Under the pieces are notes generated by a model, which saw nothing but the letters and a program-made list of their open reading frames with translations, was not told where the DNA came from and ran no database searches. Position numbers and translations under genes: made by a program. Below, in pieces: positions 31,604-40,090 of a DNA stretch of 64,000 bases. Source of the stretch: Lactiplantibacillus brownii (GTDB taxonomy: Bacteria; Bacillota; Bacilli; Lactobacillales; Lactobacillaceae); NCBI RefSeq assembly GCF_031085375.1, contig NZ_JAVCWF010000001.1, positions 1 to 64,000 on the forward strand, in the 5' to 3' direction. The stretch's first letter is position 1, and each line of letters opens with the position of its first letter.

Positions 31604-31675
31604 ATAAGACAAAACTTTGAGTGGCAATGTCAAAGTTGGTCACGATTGCTATAATTAAATAAAGGGGATGCCAGC

Positions 31676-32164
31676 ATGAAATTAGTCGTTTTACGTGGAA
31701 ATTCTGGTGCGGGAAAGACGACAACCGCGAAAGCCTTGTTACGAGCTTTAGGGCCGACAACGTTACTGCTCAGTCAGGATACCATTCGACGCGTCATTTT
31801 ACAGGCGCCTGATCATGTGGGGACGCCGGCTATTCCACTCATGCAGGCGTTGATTGTTTGGGGACAAGCGCAACAATTTGAAACGATTCTGTTAGAAGGT
31901 ATTTTGAAGAAGTCGGTTTATGGCCCCATGTTGGCGGATCTCAAACACCACTGGCAGTCACAAATGATCACTTGTTACTTTGAATTACCATTCGAAACGA
32001 CTTTTAACCGCAATCAAACGAAGTCCGGCGCCTTTGATCGAGCGACTTTAGCCAGCTGGTGGCAGGCTGATGACTTGTTGGGGTATGAAGACCTCTGTTT
32101 TGATCAAACGGCTAGCCTTGAAACACAAGTCAATCAAATTACGATAGCCTTGACTAAAGCTTAA
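31676..32164 (+). CDS. P-loop kinase-like protein
   Basis: The 162-residue protein starts with MKLVVLRGNSGAGKTTTAKAL, a Walker A motif like that of small-molecule kinases and zeta-toxin-type phosphotransferases. LLSQDTIRRVIL and LLEGILKK follow, which resemble the substrate-aspartate and Walker B regions. The family is widely annotated as AAA or kinase in lactobacilli, and the substrate is unknown. A TATAAT lies 25 bases upstream of GGGGATG. There is no antitoxin gene beside it, so a toxin role is unlikely. It is convergent with pgmB and shares a bidirectional terminator. Confidence 0.72.
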   Translation: MKLVVLRGNSGAGKTTTAKALLRALGPTTLLLSQDTIRRVILQAPDHVGTPAIPLMQALIVWGQAQQFETILLEGILKKSVYGPMLADLKHHWQSQMITCYFELPFETTFNRNQTKSGAFDRATLASWWQADDLLGYEDLCFDQTASLETQVNQITIALTKA

Positions 32165-32187
32165 GTCTTGGGCGATATCAGCACGAC

Positions 32188-32219
32188 AAAACGGGCCTGG
32201 AAAAATCCAGACCCGTTTT
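32188..32219. terminator. Bidirectional terminator between convergent genes
   Basis: AAAACGGGCCTGGA pairs with TCCAGACCCGTTTT with a four-base loop. A- and T-runs on either side let it serve both the kinase gene and pgmB. Confidence 0.9.
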
Positions 32220-32246
32220 ATCATGCTAATTACTGTAACTGAGCAC

Positions 32247-32918
32247 TTAGTTCAGTGCTTTTTTGATATTGGCTAAGGTCAATTGTGCGGTTTCAGTGAA
32301 GTTGATCGTAGCGGCTGCGAGGACCTTAGGATCACCAATCCCGATTGAAGTTTCGCCCGCGCCATTGATTGATTGAACGCCCGCGGCAGCATCTTCGACC
32401 CCGATACATTGTGCTGGATCTAAGTTGAGAATTTCTGCACCTCGGCGGAAGATTTCTGGATCTGGCTTGCCGTGTTTCAAGCTAGCTGGGTCAACTGACT
32501 TTGTGAAATAGTCGCCGAGACCAAGATGCTTGAGCACTAATGGTGAGTTTTTGGAAGCGGAAGCTAAGGATAACAAGTAACCTTGAGCTTTTAAATCGTC
32601 CAAGAAAGCTTGGATCCCTGGCAAAATGTTAGCTGGGGTCATTTGAGCCACCAACTTTAAATAATTATCGTTTTTTTCGGTTGCTAAAGCTTCTTTTTCA
32701 GCTGTTGTGAAATCATTTTCTTTATGATCTTTGGCTAAAATTAAGTTTAGTGAATCCATCCGGCTAATGCCTTTCAAAGCATCCGCCAAGCTATCATCCC
32801 ATTTAACGCCGACCTTATCGGCAACTTGGTGCCAGGCTTGGCTATGAAAAACGGACGTATCCGTAATGACCCCATCTAAATCAAAAACAAATCCTTTAAT
32901 ATCTGCAAATTTTGCCAT
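32247..32918 (-). CDS. pgmB: Beta-phosphoglucomutase
   Basis: The enzyme interconverts beta-glucose-1-phosphate and glucose-6-phosphate, the step needed after maltose phosphorylase. The HAD motifs are FVFDLDGVITDT (phospho-acceptor Asp and acid/base Asp), LASASKN and GVEDAAAGVQSINGAG. The 223-residue length is typical. The ATG at 32918 has AGGAGG nine bases upstream; longer in-frame starts overlap the upstream gene. It lies 13 bases downstream of the maltose phosphorylase gene in the same operon. Confidence 0.96.
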   Translation of the reverse strand: MAKFADIKGFVFDLDGVITDTSVFHSQAWHQVADKVGVKWDDSLADALKGISRMDSLNLILAKDHKENDFTTAEKEALATEKNDNYLKLVAQMTPANILPGIQAFLDDLKAQGYLLSLASASKNSPLVLKHLGLGDYFTKSVDPASLKHGKPDPEIFRRGAEILNLDPAQCIGVEDAAAGVQSINGAGETSIGIGDPKVLAAATINFTETAQLTLANIKKALN

Positions 32919-32931
32919 TTGTAACGTCCTC

Positions 32932-35655
32932 CTAGTTAGATGCATAGGCCACTGTGAGTGGCTTTTTAGCTTGTAATTGATGTTTCTTACCAGCAATTGT
33001 AATTGACCGTTTTTGGTCAGCCGTGACCGTGATCTTTTCATGATTAATCACAAACGTATATTGGGCGCCGCGGAATGTGTGCTTGAACTTCAGTGACTGC
33101 CAATGCGCTGGTAGCTGTGGGTTGACTTGTAACTGATCGGCTAACGCACTGACTCCACCAAAGTTGCGGGTCTCAAGTAAGAGTGTGGCACACATCACGC
33201 CAAGATGGATCCCTTCGGCGGTCGTTCCACCCTGAATGTCGTAATAGTCTGAAAACAGCGCTTCTGAGAAGAGTGACCAAGCTTGATCGTAGTTTTCATC
33301 CAGTTGATTTAAAACGGCGTACACGATGCGTGACAAGGTTGAGCCGTGGGTCGTCCGTTCCAAATAATACTGGATGTTATGGGTCAAATATTCCTTTGGT
33401 AGCTTATAGCCCAGCTTTTCAATCAGTTTTTGAACGGTAGGGACGTCGAAGTTATAAAAGGCCATCAACGTATCCGCTTGTTTTGCCACTTGATAGGCAT
33501 CCGGCGTTTTACCTTCCGCTTTGAGAATACGATCCATCCGTGAAATATCACCATATTTTTGACGATAAGCTCGGAAATCGAGAGTCGGTAAGTTGAAATA
33601 ACCTTCAAATTGAGCGATAATCCCACTCTGGTTAATGTCCAAGGTCAACTTGTGACTGATATCAACCATTTTATTGGCTAACTCGGTATTGAAATTGGCG
33701 GCCGCCGCGGCTTTTTGATAATCCGCATTAGCCAACTTTTCCCGTAACTGTGCAATGATATCGAATAACCAAGCCACCATCATATTGGTGTAGGCGTTAT
33801 TCTTTAAACCCGGCGTTTTACTATTAGGGTAGTTTTCATGGAACTCATCTGGGCCCATGACCCCGGCGATACTATAGCGGCCAGTTGCTTTATCAAAAGT
33901 GGCCTTACTGATCCAAAATTCGGCAATTGACAGTAACATTTCCATGCCGTATTTTGCTAAGAACTCGCCATCTTGCGTCACGTGGGTGTAAGTCCAAATA
34001 TCATAAGCGATATCCAATGACACGTGGCGTTGCAAGCGACTGTTATCGGGATCCCAAGCTTTGGTGATCGGATTCAAATGGGTAAATTGCGCCTGTTCGT
34101 CACCCTTTTGTGCAGATTGCCAAGGATACATGGCCCCTGCAAAACCAGCCGCCTTCGCGTTGGCCCGGGCCGCTGGTAGGCGACGATACCGATACAGTAA
34201 CAGTTGTTTAGCTAATTCTGGTCGGTGTAGCACGTAGAATGGCAACATAAACATTTCATCCCAAAAAACGTGTCCGCGATAAGCTTCGCCATGTAAACCA
34301 CGTGCCCCAGCAGAAGCGTCTAGTTGACCACTTTCAAGTGCGGCAGCGGAAACCAAGCTATGAAAGATATTCACACGAGTCAGTCGTTGACTTGTTAAGT
34401 CTCCATGAATCTTGATGTCTGCGTCATGCCAAGCCTTTGTCCAATAAGTTTCGCTAGTCTTAACGGTATCTTTGAAGCTGGACTTGGCTAGTTCGGTATC
34501 CACGTGACTCAGTAAGTCATCGTTTTTAACGTTACTCGTGGCAATGACGACATCCTTATCAAAGGTATAAGTTTGACCGGCTTTAACGGCGAGTGAAAGG
34601 GTCTGTTGAACGCCTTGAGGCTGATTCTTCAAGTCAATCAGCTGGCTAGTATCACAATCTGGGCTCGTTAATTTGGCCCCAAACGTATAGTTGATCTTAG
34701 AAGTCTTCGTTTGACCGGAAAGATACATCGCATTCGCACAAGATTCCATGCCCAACGTTTGTAAATGATGCTGGTCAAAAACATTATACCGACTAACGTT
34801 GCCGTTGACAACGCTTCCATCGATTTCGGAGTAGATTTGCAATGAACCAGAAAAGTTAATTGGTGTGACCGTGTAGCGAATGCTGAAGCGATGCCAAGCT
34901 TGCATATTGGCAATTTTTTGGGATTGGACTTGAAGCATATGTCCGGATGGCAATTGAATGAGCATGGTCGTTGTCAGTAGACCAGTTTTTAAATTGAGAC
35001 TTCGATAAACATCTTGAACGTCACGTTCATTGATGCTGAAAGGTTGCTGATGATCCACACCAAAAGTCATGAACTGTGCATTAGGAAGGTTGACTAAATC
35101 TTCGTTAACGACGGCGTGATCTTTAATCGTCGTGGTTTCCTGATCAAAGACGCCAGCGACGTAAGTTCCAGGATAATCGTTTTTATCGGCATGTGATTCA
35201 ACATAGGCGCCACGGATGCCAAAGTAACCATTCCCAACGGTTAACATGGCTTCTTGTCCGTTATTACGGACGCCTTGATATTGACCATAGTAGTCAAGGT
35301 GCCAGTTTAAATAAGCTTTTTTAGCTTTAATGGCGGCAGTGAGGCCATCGCGATCAACGGCTGCGCGACTCACAACCGGAATGTTAAGCAGGTTTGTTAA
35401 CGCGAGCCCCACGTCGATCCGATCATAATTGACCCCCACAATGGTGTCGGAAAACGCGTAGTCTAAACCATTTTCAAGGATGGCGGCATCAAATTTTAAG
35501 CCGGCCAACCTCACTTTAATATTTTCTAGATTATCATTGATCGATTGGTCAGGATTGTAGGCAATCGCGTAATGAGTCGTTGCAGGCTCGTCTGCGACTG
35601 GGTAGTAAGCAATGTCCATGGCATCGTTTTCAATTCGTAATTTAATCAGTTGCAT
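32932..35655 (-). CDS. mapA: Maltose phosphorylase (GH65)
   Basis: It splits maltose with phosphate into glucose and beta-glucose-1-phosphate, saving one ATP. The family-65 (alpha/alpha)6 barrel is clear, with the catalytic acid in IAGVMGPDEFHENYP, substrate-binding segments such as HGEAYRGHVFWDEMF and the C-terminal jelly roll. The protein is 907 residues, about 150 longer than many characterised maltose phosphorylases. The extra part is an N-terminal extension of roughly 110 residues of unknown role. AGGAGTGG lies before the ATG. It forms an operon with pgmB and complements the glycogen operon on the other strand. Confidence 0.93.
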   Translation of the reverse strand: MQLIKLRIENDAMDIAYYPVADEPATTHYAIAYNPDQSINDNLENIKVRLAGLKFDAAILENGLDYAFSDTIVGVNYDRIDVGLALTNLLNIPVVSRAAVDRDGLTAAIKAKKAYLNWHLDYYGQYQGVRNNGQEAMLTVGNGYFGIRGAYVESHADKNDYPGTYVAGVFDQETTTIKDHAVVNEDLVNLPNAQFMTFGVDHQQPFSINERDVQDVYRSLNLKTGLLTTTMLIQLPSGHMLQVQSQKIANMQAWHRFSIRYTVTPINFSGSLQIYSEIDGSVVNGNVSRYNVFDQHHLQTLGMESCANAMYLSGQTKTSKINYTFGAKLTSPDCDTSQLIDLKNQPQGVQQTLSLAVKAGQTYTFDKDVVIATSNVKNDDLLSHVDTELAKSSFKDTVKTSETYWTKAWHDADIKIHGDLTSQRLTRVNIFHSLVSAAALESGQLDASAGARGLHGEAYRGHVFWDEMFMLPFYVLHRPELAKQLLLYRYRRLPAARANAKAAGFAGAMYPWQSAQKGDEQAQFTHLNPITKAWDPDNSRLQRHVSLDIAYDIWTYTHVTQDGEFLAKYGMEMLLSIAEFWISKATFDKATGRYSIAGVMGPDEFHENYPNSKTPGLKNNAYTNMMVAWLFDIIAQLREKLANADYQKAAAAANFNTELANKMVDISHKLTLDINQSGIIAQFEGYFNLPTLDFRAYRQKYGDISRMDRILKAEGKTPDAYQVAKQADTLMAFYNFDVPTVQKLIEKLGYKLPKEYLTHNIQYYLERTTHGSTLSRIVYAVLNQLDENYDQAWSLFSEALFSDYYDIQGGTTAEGIHLGVMCATLLLETRNFGGVSALADQLQVNPQLPAHWQSLKFKHTFRGAQYTFVINHEKITVTADQKRSITIAGKKHQLQAKKPLTVAYASN

Positions 35656-35766
35656 CGAATAACCACTCCTTAGTTAGTTGACTAAAAAAATGTCATAAAT
35701 AGGTAGAAAATACTTATCCCACTTTCAAGCCTAGACCAGATTTTTACGTGATACAAATATTGTCAC

Positions 35767-35780
35767 CGTAAGCGTTGTTA
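35767..35780. promoter_or_regulatory. Possible cre site upstream of mapA
   Basis: CGTAAGCGTTGTTA resembles the TGWAANCGNTNWCA catabolite-response consensus with about three mismatches. It lies about 110 bases upstream of the mapA start. CcpA control of maltose genes is well known; binding here is inference. Confidence 0.35.
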
Positions 35781-35914
35781 TACTTGCGAAAAGATTAAAT
35801 TAATAATTAAGTTGAATAAACTAGTCCTTTTACTTGCTTTTAAGGTAGGTTTTCCGGACAATTTGGTAGCGTGTTAGGCGTGAAAATTAGCACCTTTGGA
35901 TTGTTGAATGCGCC

Positions 35915-36077
35915 GCCAGCCAGGATCAGGGTGCCATGGGGACCGGTCCCAGCCACAATGCGGTCTGGAACCTCGCTTTGAAGCCTAAAAAGCAAGTCTT
36001 CAAAGTCGTCCCGCAAAGTCAGGTGGCAATGGTGCGCCACCTGACTTTGCCGACACGGCACCCTGATCCTGGCTGGC
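35915..36077 (+). repeat. Family-A structured repeat, copy 8
   Basis: This is the most regular copy. A perfect outer stem of about 21 bases (35915-35935 with 36057-36077) encloses P2 (35945-35972, GGTCCCAGCC...CGGTCTGGAACC), P3 (35976-36005, CTTTGAAGCC...GTCTTCAAAG) and a perfect 15-base P4 (36013-36050), then CGACACGGCA. Confidence 0.85.
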
Positions 36078-36290
36078 TCTGCTTGGCCGTATATTCAAAT
36101 GAAGCTAACTATTTAATGAGGACAAGGAATTTTACTTGCTACTGTGATTAATCATTAATAATAGCTTGAAAAGGGTCGTTTCGATGGCTATATTTTTGTG
36201 TTCAGGTTCACTAATCGAAAGCGTTTGGCGTTTTATTTGTTGGCAAGTGATCAACTTAATCTAAGTCTTAGTGGTAGTTTGTTGCGCGGA

Positions 36291-36452
36291 GCCAGTTAGG
36301 TTGAGAGTCCCGTGGCGGTGAGGTTAGCCAGCGTTTTGAGCTGGCTTAGCTCACGGGGCGACCTTAAAGACGTGAAGTTTCGGCTTTGAGGCGAGGCTTC
36401 AGACCGCTTTATGGCTGAAGCCGGTCCCCACAGGACACCCGACCTAACTGGC
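36291..36452 (-). repeat. Family-A structured repeat, copy 9 (inverted)
   Basis: Read on the minus strand: the outer stem GCCAGTTAGGT pairs with ACCTAACTGGC; P2 is GGCTTCAGCC...CGGTCTGAAGCC, P3 is CCTCAAAGCC...ACGTCTTTAAGG, and P4 pairs GTGAGCTAAGCCAGC with GCTGGCTAACCTCAC. The stems differ fully in sequence from copy 8, 210 bases away, while the architecture and bulge motifs are the same. Confidence 0.85.
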
Positions 36453-36477
36453 GGAGCGGAACCCATCTTTAAACAGT

Positions 36478-36508
36478 AAAAAACGCCTGAATATAATCGC
36501 CAGACGTT
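36478..36508 (-). terminator. Terminator of the flavin-type stress gene
   Basis: On the minus strand, AACGTCTG...CAGGCGTT is followed by T6, shortly after the stop codon of the gene to the right. Confidence 0.7.
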
Positions 36509-36518
36509 AATTAGGGGC

Positions 36519-36950
36519 TTATTCACTTGATTCTGGTAAAAGTTCTAAATGATCCATAGCCATCATTTCTCGGATCTTAATGCTGCTGGTTTGAAATTTT
36601 AAGATGACGGGATCGTGATAGTTTAAACGGCGTTGGAAAGGGCTGAGCTCCTTACGCCAATCAGTGGTGAACTCCTCATGACCAACTAAAGTGAGATGTC
36701 CCTTTAACATTAAGGAAGCGTAGTCGGCAAGGTGGTAACAAAACAGCGTTGCGCGGTTGCAACGCTGAATATTTTTTACCGTTGTTGTTTGTCGACTAGT
36801 GTAGAAGAAAAGTTGTTCTAAGTTACGATCTAAAGGCAAGGGGCTTAACGCTACCGTGGTTGGGAAACCACTGGCATCAATCGTGGCAACGGTGAACACC
36901 GCCGTCGTTTGAATCATATGTAGCGCAGCCTGACGCGTTGTGTGTTGCAT
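36519..36950 (-). CDS. Pyridoxamine 5'-phosphate oxidase-like flavin-binding protein
   Basis: The 143-residue protein resembles the small split-barrel FMN-binding family often annotated as pyridoxamine phosphate oxidase-like or general stress protein 26-like: FTVATIDASGFPTTVALSPL, FFYTSRQTTTVKNI and FCYHLADYASLMLKGHLTLV. True pyridoxamine phosphate oxidase activity is unlikely in such short members. The ATG at 36950 is preferred because AAGGTGG lies five bases upstream; the GTG nine bases earlier lies inside that ribosome binding site. Confidence 0.75.
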   Translation of the reverse strand: MQHTTRQAALHMIQTTAVFTVATIDASGFPTTVALSPLPLDRNLEQLFFYTSRQTTTVKNIQRCNRATLFCYHLADYASLMLKGHLTLVGHEEFTTDWRKELSPFQRRLNYHDPVILKFQTSSIKIREMMAMDHLELLPESSE

Positions 36951-37042
36951 GTTAGCCACCTTCTTTTAGGTCTAGTATGCCGGATAAGGAAGGGCCTTGT
37001 CACCTGTTATGCTCAAAAAGGAAATTAGCCGTTTTTTAGATA

Positions 37043-37090
37043 CAAAAAAATCAGCTCTCACGGTGGATTATCACGGCGTGAAAACTGATT
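37043..37090 (-). terminator. Terminator after tRNA-Lys
   Basis: On the minus strand AATCAG...CTGATT encloses TCACG/CGTGA, followed by T7. It sits 18 bases downstream of the tRNA. Confidence 0.8.
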
Positions 37091-37107
37091 AGTGGTTTGG
37101 TTATAGA

Positions 37108-37180
37108 TGGGCAGTCAGGGGATCGAACCCTGGACCCACGGATTAAGAGTCCGTTGCTCTGCCAGCTGAGCTAACTGCCC
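37108..37180 (-). tRNA. tRNA-Lys (anticodon CTT)
   Basis: A 73-base cloverleaf on the minus strand. The acceptor GGGCAGT pairs with ACTGCCC. The D-arm is GCTCAGCTGGCAGAGC, the anticodon loop CTCTTAA gives anticodon CTT, and the T-arm holds GGTTCGATCCC. The discriminator is A and CCA is not encoded. Confidence 0.97.
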
Positions 37181-37497
37181 ATAACTCAACAAAAAATATA
37201 ATATCATGAAACGAAGCCCGTGACAACACTATTTTGCGTTTTTTTTCAAAAAAAGTGACTTTTTCTGTAAAAAGCTTGTTTCATGATGGTTTCAAAACGA
37301 GATTTAGTCGCCGTTAAAACGCGGTGTCATGCGGATTGGCAATCAAAGAAAGCCAAGGTTATTTGTGATATACTAAAAATAGTGCTGAAAAGATTTTTCA
37401 GCCGTCCAGACGCGGGTCAAGCTTCAGCGGACCCGTATTAATCGAAGTTTACTAAAATTGACTGCAACCTGTTTTCCCCTAAGGAGGAAGAAGCGTT
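37181..37497. promoter_or_regulatory. walR promoter and structured leader
   Basis: An extended -10 (TGATATACT, 37366-37374) gives a leader of about 115 bases before walR. Two stable hairpins lie in it: GCTGAAAAGATTTTTCAGC (37384-37402, perfect) and CGGGTC...GGACCCG (37413-37435). Neither has a T-tract, so they are not terminators. The -35 is weak. The region before 37366 belongs to the divergent tRNA promoter and shows nothing else. Confidence 0.6.
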
Positions 37498-38205
37498 ATG
37501 AAAAAAATATTAGTTGTTGATGATGAGAAACCAATCTCAGATATTATGAAGTTTAATTTAACCAAGGAAGGTTACGAAGTCCACGTCGCCGCTGATGGTG
37601 AAGAGGCTTTGCAAAAAGTGGATGAAGTTCATCCAGACCTGATTCTCTTAGACTTAATGTTGCCGAAAATGGATGGGCTTGAAGTTGCCCGCCAAGTTCG
37701 AAAAAATTATGACATGCCAATTATTATGGTTACCGCCAAGGATTCTGAATTGGACAAAGTGCTTGGTTTGGAACTTGGTGCGGATGATTATGTCACTAAG
37801 CCATTTTCAAATCGTGAATTAGTGGCGCGGGTTAAAGCAAACTTACGCCGCCAAGGGACTCCAGCGGCACAACCTGCTGAAGAAGAAACCAATTCAGATA
37901 TTGAAATTGGTGATTTGGTGATCCATCCAGATGCTTATATGGTCTCCAAACGGGGCGATAACATTGAATTGACCCACCGTGAATTTGAATTACTTCATTA
38001 TCTTGCTCAGCATATTGGCCAAGTGATGACTCGTGAACATTTATTGCAAACGGTTTGGGGTTATGACTATTTTGGCGATGTGCGAACCGTTGATGTGACG
38101 GTGCGGCGTTTACGTGAAAAAGTTGAAGATAATCCTAGTCATCCGAAATGGTTAGTGACACGGCGGGGTGTCGGGTATTATCTCCGCAATCCTGAAAATG
38201 AGTAG
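37498..38205 (+). CDS. walR: Essential response regulator WalR
   Basis: WalR controls autolysins and cell-wall metabolism in low-GC Gram-positives and is usually essential. The 235-residue OmpR-type protein has the receiver domain with the phospho-acceptor Asp in [15 protein letters not shown], the conserved Lys in DDYVTKPF and a C-terminal winged helix ([20 protein letters not shown]...[17 protein letters not shown]). AAGGAGGA precedes the ATG. It is the first gene of the walRK-yycHI operon. Confidence 0.97.
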   Translation: MKKILVVDDEKPISDIMKFNLTKEGYEVHVAADGEEALQKVDEVHPDLILLDLMLPKMDGLEVARQVRKNYDMPIIMVTAKDSELDKVLGLELGADDYVTKPFSNRELVARVKANLRRQGTPAAQPAEEETNSDIEIGDLVIHPDAYMVSKRGDNIELTHREFELLHYLAQHIGQVMTREHLLQTVWGYDYFGDVRTVDVTVRRLREKVEDNPSHPKWLVTRRGVGYYLRNPENE

Positions 38206-38218
38206 AGGTTAAATCGCG

Positions 38219-40090
38219 TTGAAACTTAAGCGAAAGAATTTTTTTAAGTCGATTAATTTTAAAATTGCGCTCGTTTTTGCGTTGCTACTGTTAATTACGC
38301 TGGAAATTGTTGGCGCAATCTTTGTCCGGCAACTGGAAACTGAAAATTTGCAGCAATTTAAAACGCAAGTTCAGATTCCGACTTATATTGATAATTCGTT
38401 GGCAGAACAACTCTCAGGAAGTAACACGACCAAAGCCAATGCCCAAATTAAAACGATGTTATCGGATATCAATAATTCAAATATTGACGAAGTCCGGGTC
38501 ATCGATAGTAAAGGGACGATTCGTGGGACTAATGATGTGAATGATCAAGCCGTAGTTGGTCAAAAAACAACGGATCGTAATGTCAAAAATGCGATATATA
38601 ATAATCGTTCTTATACTAAGAATACGTATGATACGTCGAATAATAGTCAGTACTATATTTCAATCGTGCCATTGTATAGTTCTAACACAACGGGGAACAA
38701 CAGCCAGTTAGTCGGGGTGTTATACGTTCGGGCCAACATGAAGTCGGTCTATAACACGATCAATTCAATTATGAAGATTTTCGCGGTCGCTTCGTTGGTG
38801 GCAATGGCCTTAGGATTAGGGATTGCCATCATCATTGCCCGGGCAATTACGCGACCAATTGAAGAAATGAAACGTCAGACACAACGGATCGCGCGCGGCG
38901 ATTATGCTGGGCAAGTTCGTGTTTATAGTGATGATGAACTGGGTCAATTGGCTGGTGCCATTAATAACTTGTCGATTCGCGTTGAAGAATCACAAGAATC
39001 GACCGAAGCGGAACGCCGTCGGTTAGACAGTGTCCTTGCCCACATGAGTGACGGGGTCATTGCGACGGATCGTCGTGGGAATATCACGATTATTAATGAA
39101 ACAGCTTCAGATTTTGTTGATGTGACCGCTGAAAAGGCGATTGGTAATTCAATTTTGGATATGTTGCAGATTCGTGATGATTATTCCTTACGTGATCTGA
39201 TTGAAAATCAAGATGAACTCACTCTGGATTTCTCATCGAATGAACGAGATTTAATTTTAAATGCGTATTTCTCATTGATCCAACGTGAATCTGGGTTTAT
39301 CAGTGGCTTAGTCTGTGTTTTGCACGATGTCACGGAACAACAAAAGATCGATAATGACCGTAAACAATTCGTTTCCAACGTGTCGCATGAATTGCGGACA
39401 CCGTTGACCAGTCTGCGGAGCTATATTGAAGCCTTGAGTGATGGCGCCTGGAAAGACCCTGAAGTCGCCCCAGGTTTCTTAAAAGTTACGCAAGAAGAAA
39501 CGGACCGGATGATTCGGATGATCAACGAGCTTTTAAGCTTGTCACGAATGGATTCTGGGACGACTCGGGTGGACATGGAGTTGGTCAATATCAACGAAAT
39601 GTTTAACTATGTTTTGAATCGGTTTGATATGATCCTGAAAAAAGATGACAATCCGGCTAAATACTACACGATTAAACGGGAATTTACGAAACGCGACCTT
39701 TGGGTTGAAATTGACACCGATAAATTCACGCAGGTTTTAGATAACATTATGAATAATGCAATCAAGTATTCGCCCGATGGTGGGGTCGTAACTTGTCGCC
39801 TACTAGAAACGCATAACCAAGTCATTATCAGTATTAGTGATCAAGGTCTTGGGATTCCACGGGCTGACTTGACGCACGTTTTTGACCGGTTCTTCCGAGT
39901 CGATAAGGCGCGTTCACGAGCTCAAGGTGGGACTGGCCTTGGTTTAGCGATTTCTAAGGAAGTCGTGCAAATGTTAGGTGGTCGTATCTGGGTCGATAGT
40001 GTTGAGGGTCAGGGCTCGACTTTCTACATCTCGTTGCCATATGAACCTTATGAAGAGGAGGATCTTTGGGATGACGACTCGCAAGCTTAG
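38219..40090 (+). CDS. walK: Sensor histidine kinase WalK
   Basis: WalK senses cell-wall status and phosphorylates WalR. The 623-residue protein has two membrane segments (about 14-34 and 185-205) flanking an extracellular sensor loop, then HAMP, PAS, HisKA (phospho-His in FVSNVSHELRTPLTSL) and HATPase domains (NIMNNAIKYSP, GLGIP, GGTGLGLAIS). It starts at TTG 13 bases after walR and overlaps yycH by 20 bases. Confidence 0.97.
   Translation: MKLKRKNFFKSINFKIALVFALLLLITLEIVGAIFVRQLETENLQQFKTQVQIPTYIDNSLAEQLSGSNTTKANAQIKTMLSDINNSNIDEVRVIDSKGTIRGTNDVNDQAVVGQKTTDRNVKNAIYNNRSYTKNTYDTSNNSQYYISIVPLYSSNTTGNNSQLVGVLYVRANMKSVYNTINSIMKIFAVASLVAMALGLGIAIIIARAITRPIEEMKRQTQRIARGDYAGQVRVYSDDELGQLAGAINNLSIRVEESQESTEAERRRLDSVLAHMSDGVIATDRRGNITIINETASDFVDVTAEKAIGNSILDMLQIRDDYSLRDLIENQDELTLDFSSNERDLILNAYFSLIQRESGFISGLVCVLHDVTEQQKIDNDRKQFVSNVSHELRTPLTSLRSYIEALSDGAWKDPEVAPGFLKVTQEETDRMIRMINELLSLSRMDSGTTRVDMELVNINEMFNYVLNRFDMILKKDDNPAKYYTIKREFTKRDLWVEIDTDKFTQVLDNIMNNAIKYSPDGGVVTCRLLETHNQVIISISDQGLGIPRADLTHVFDRFFRVDKARSRAQGGTGLGLAISKEVVQMLGGRIWVDSVEGQGSTFYISLPYEPYEEEDLWDDDSQA

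Larger units (their letters stand above)
35656..36477. other. Long intergenic region upstream of mapA with two structured repeats
   Basis: About 820 bases contain the mapA promoter region (reading left) and family-A repeats at 35915-36077 and 36291-36452. A cre-like sequence lies at about 35767-35780 (GTAAGCGTTGTTA), a plausible catabolite-control site for mapA-pgmB but imperfect. Short open frames here fall inside the repeats and are not genes. Confidence 0.55.

Noticed and set aside
31676..32164. Zeta-toxin of a toxin-antitoxin pair
   Set aside because: The Walker A region is similar, but no small epsilon-type antitoxin gene precedes it; a plain kinase annotation is safer.
35840..36526. 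Open frames at 35840-36061, 35936-36151 and 36296-36526
   Set aside because: They lie in repeat copies 8 and 9 and lack start signals.
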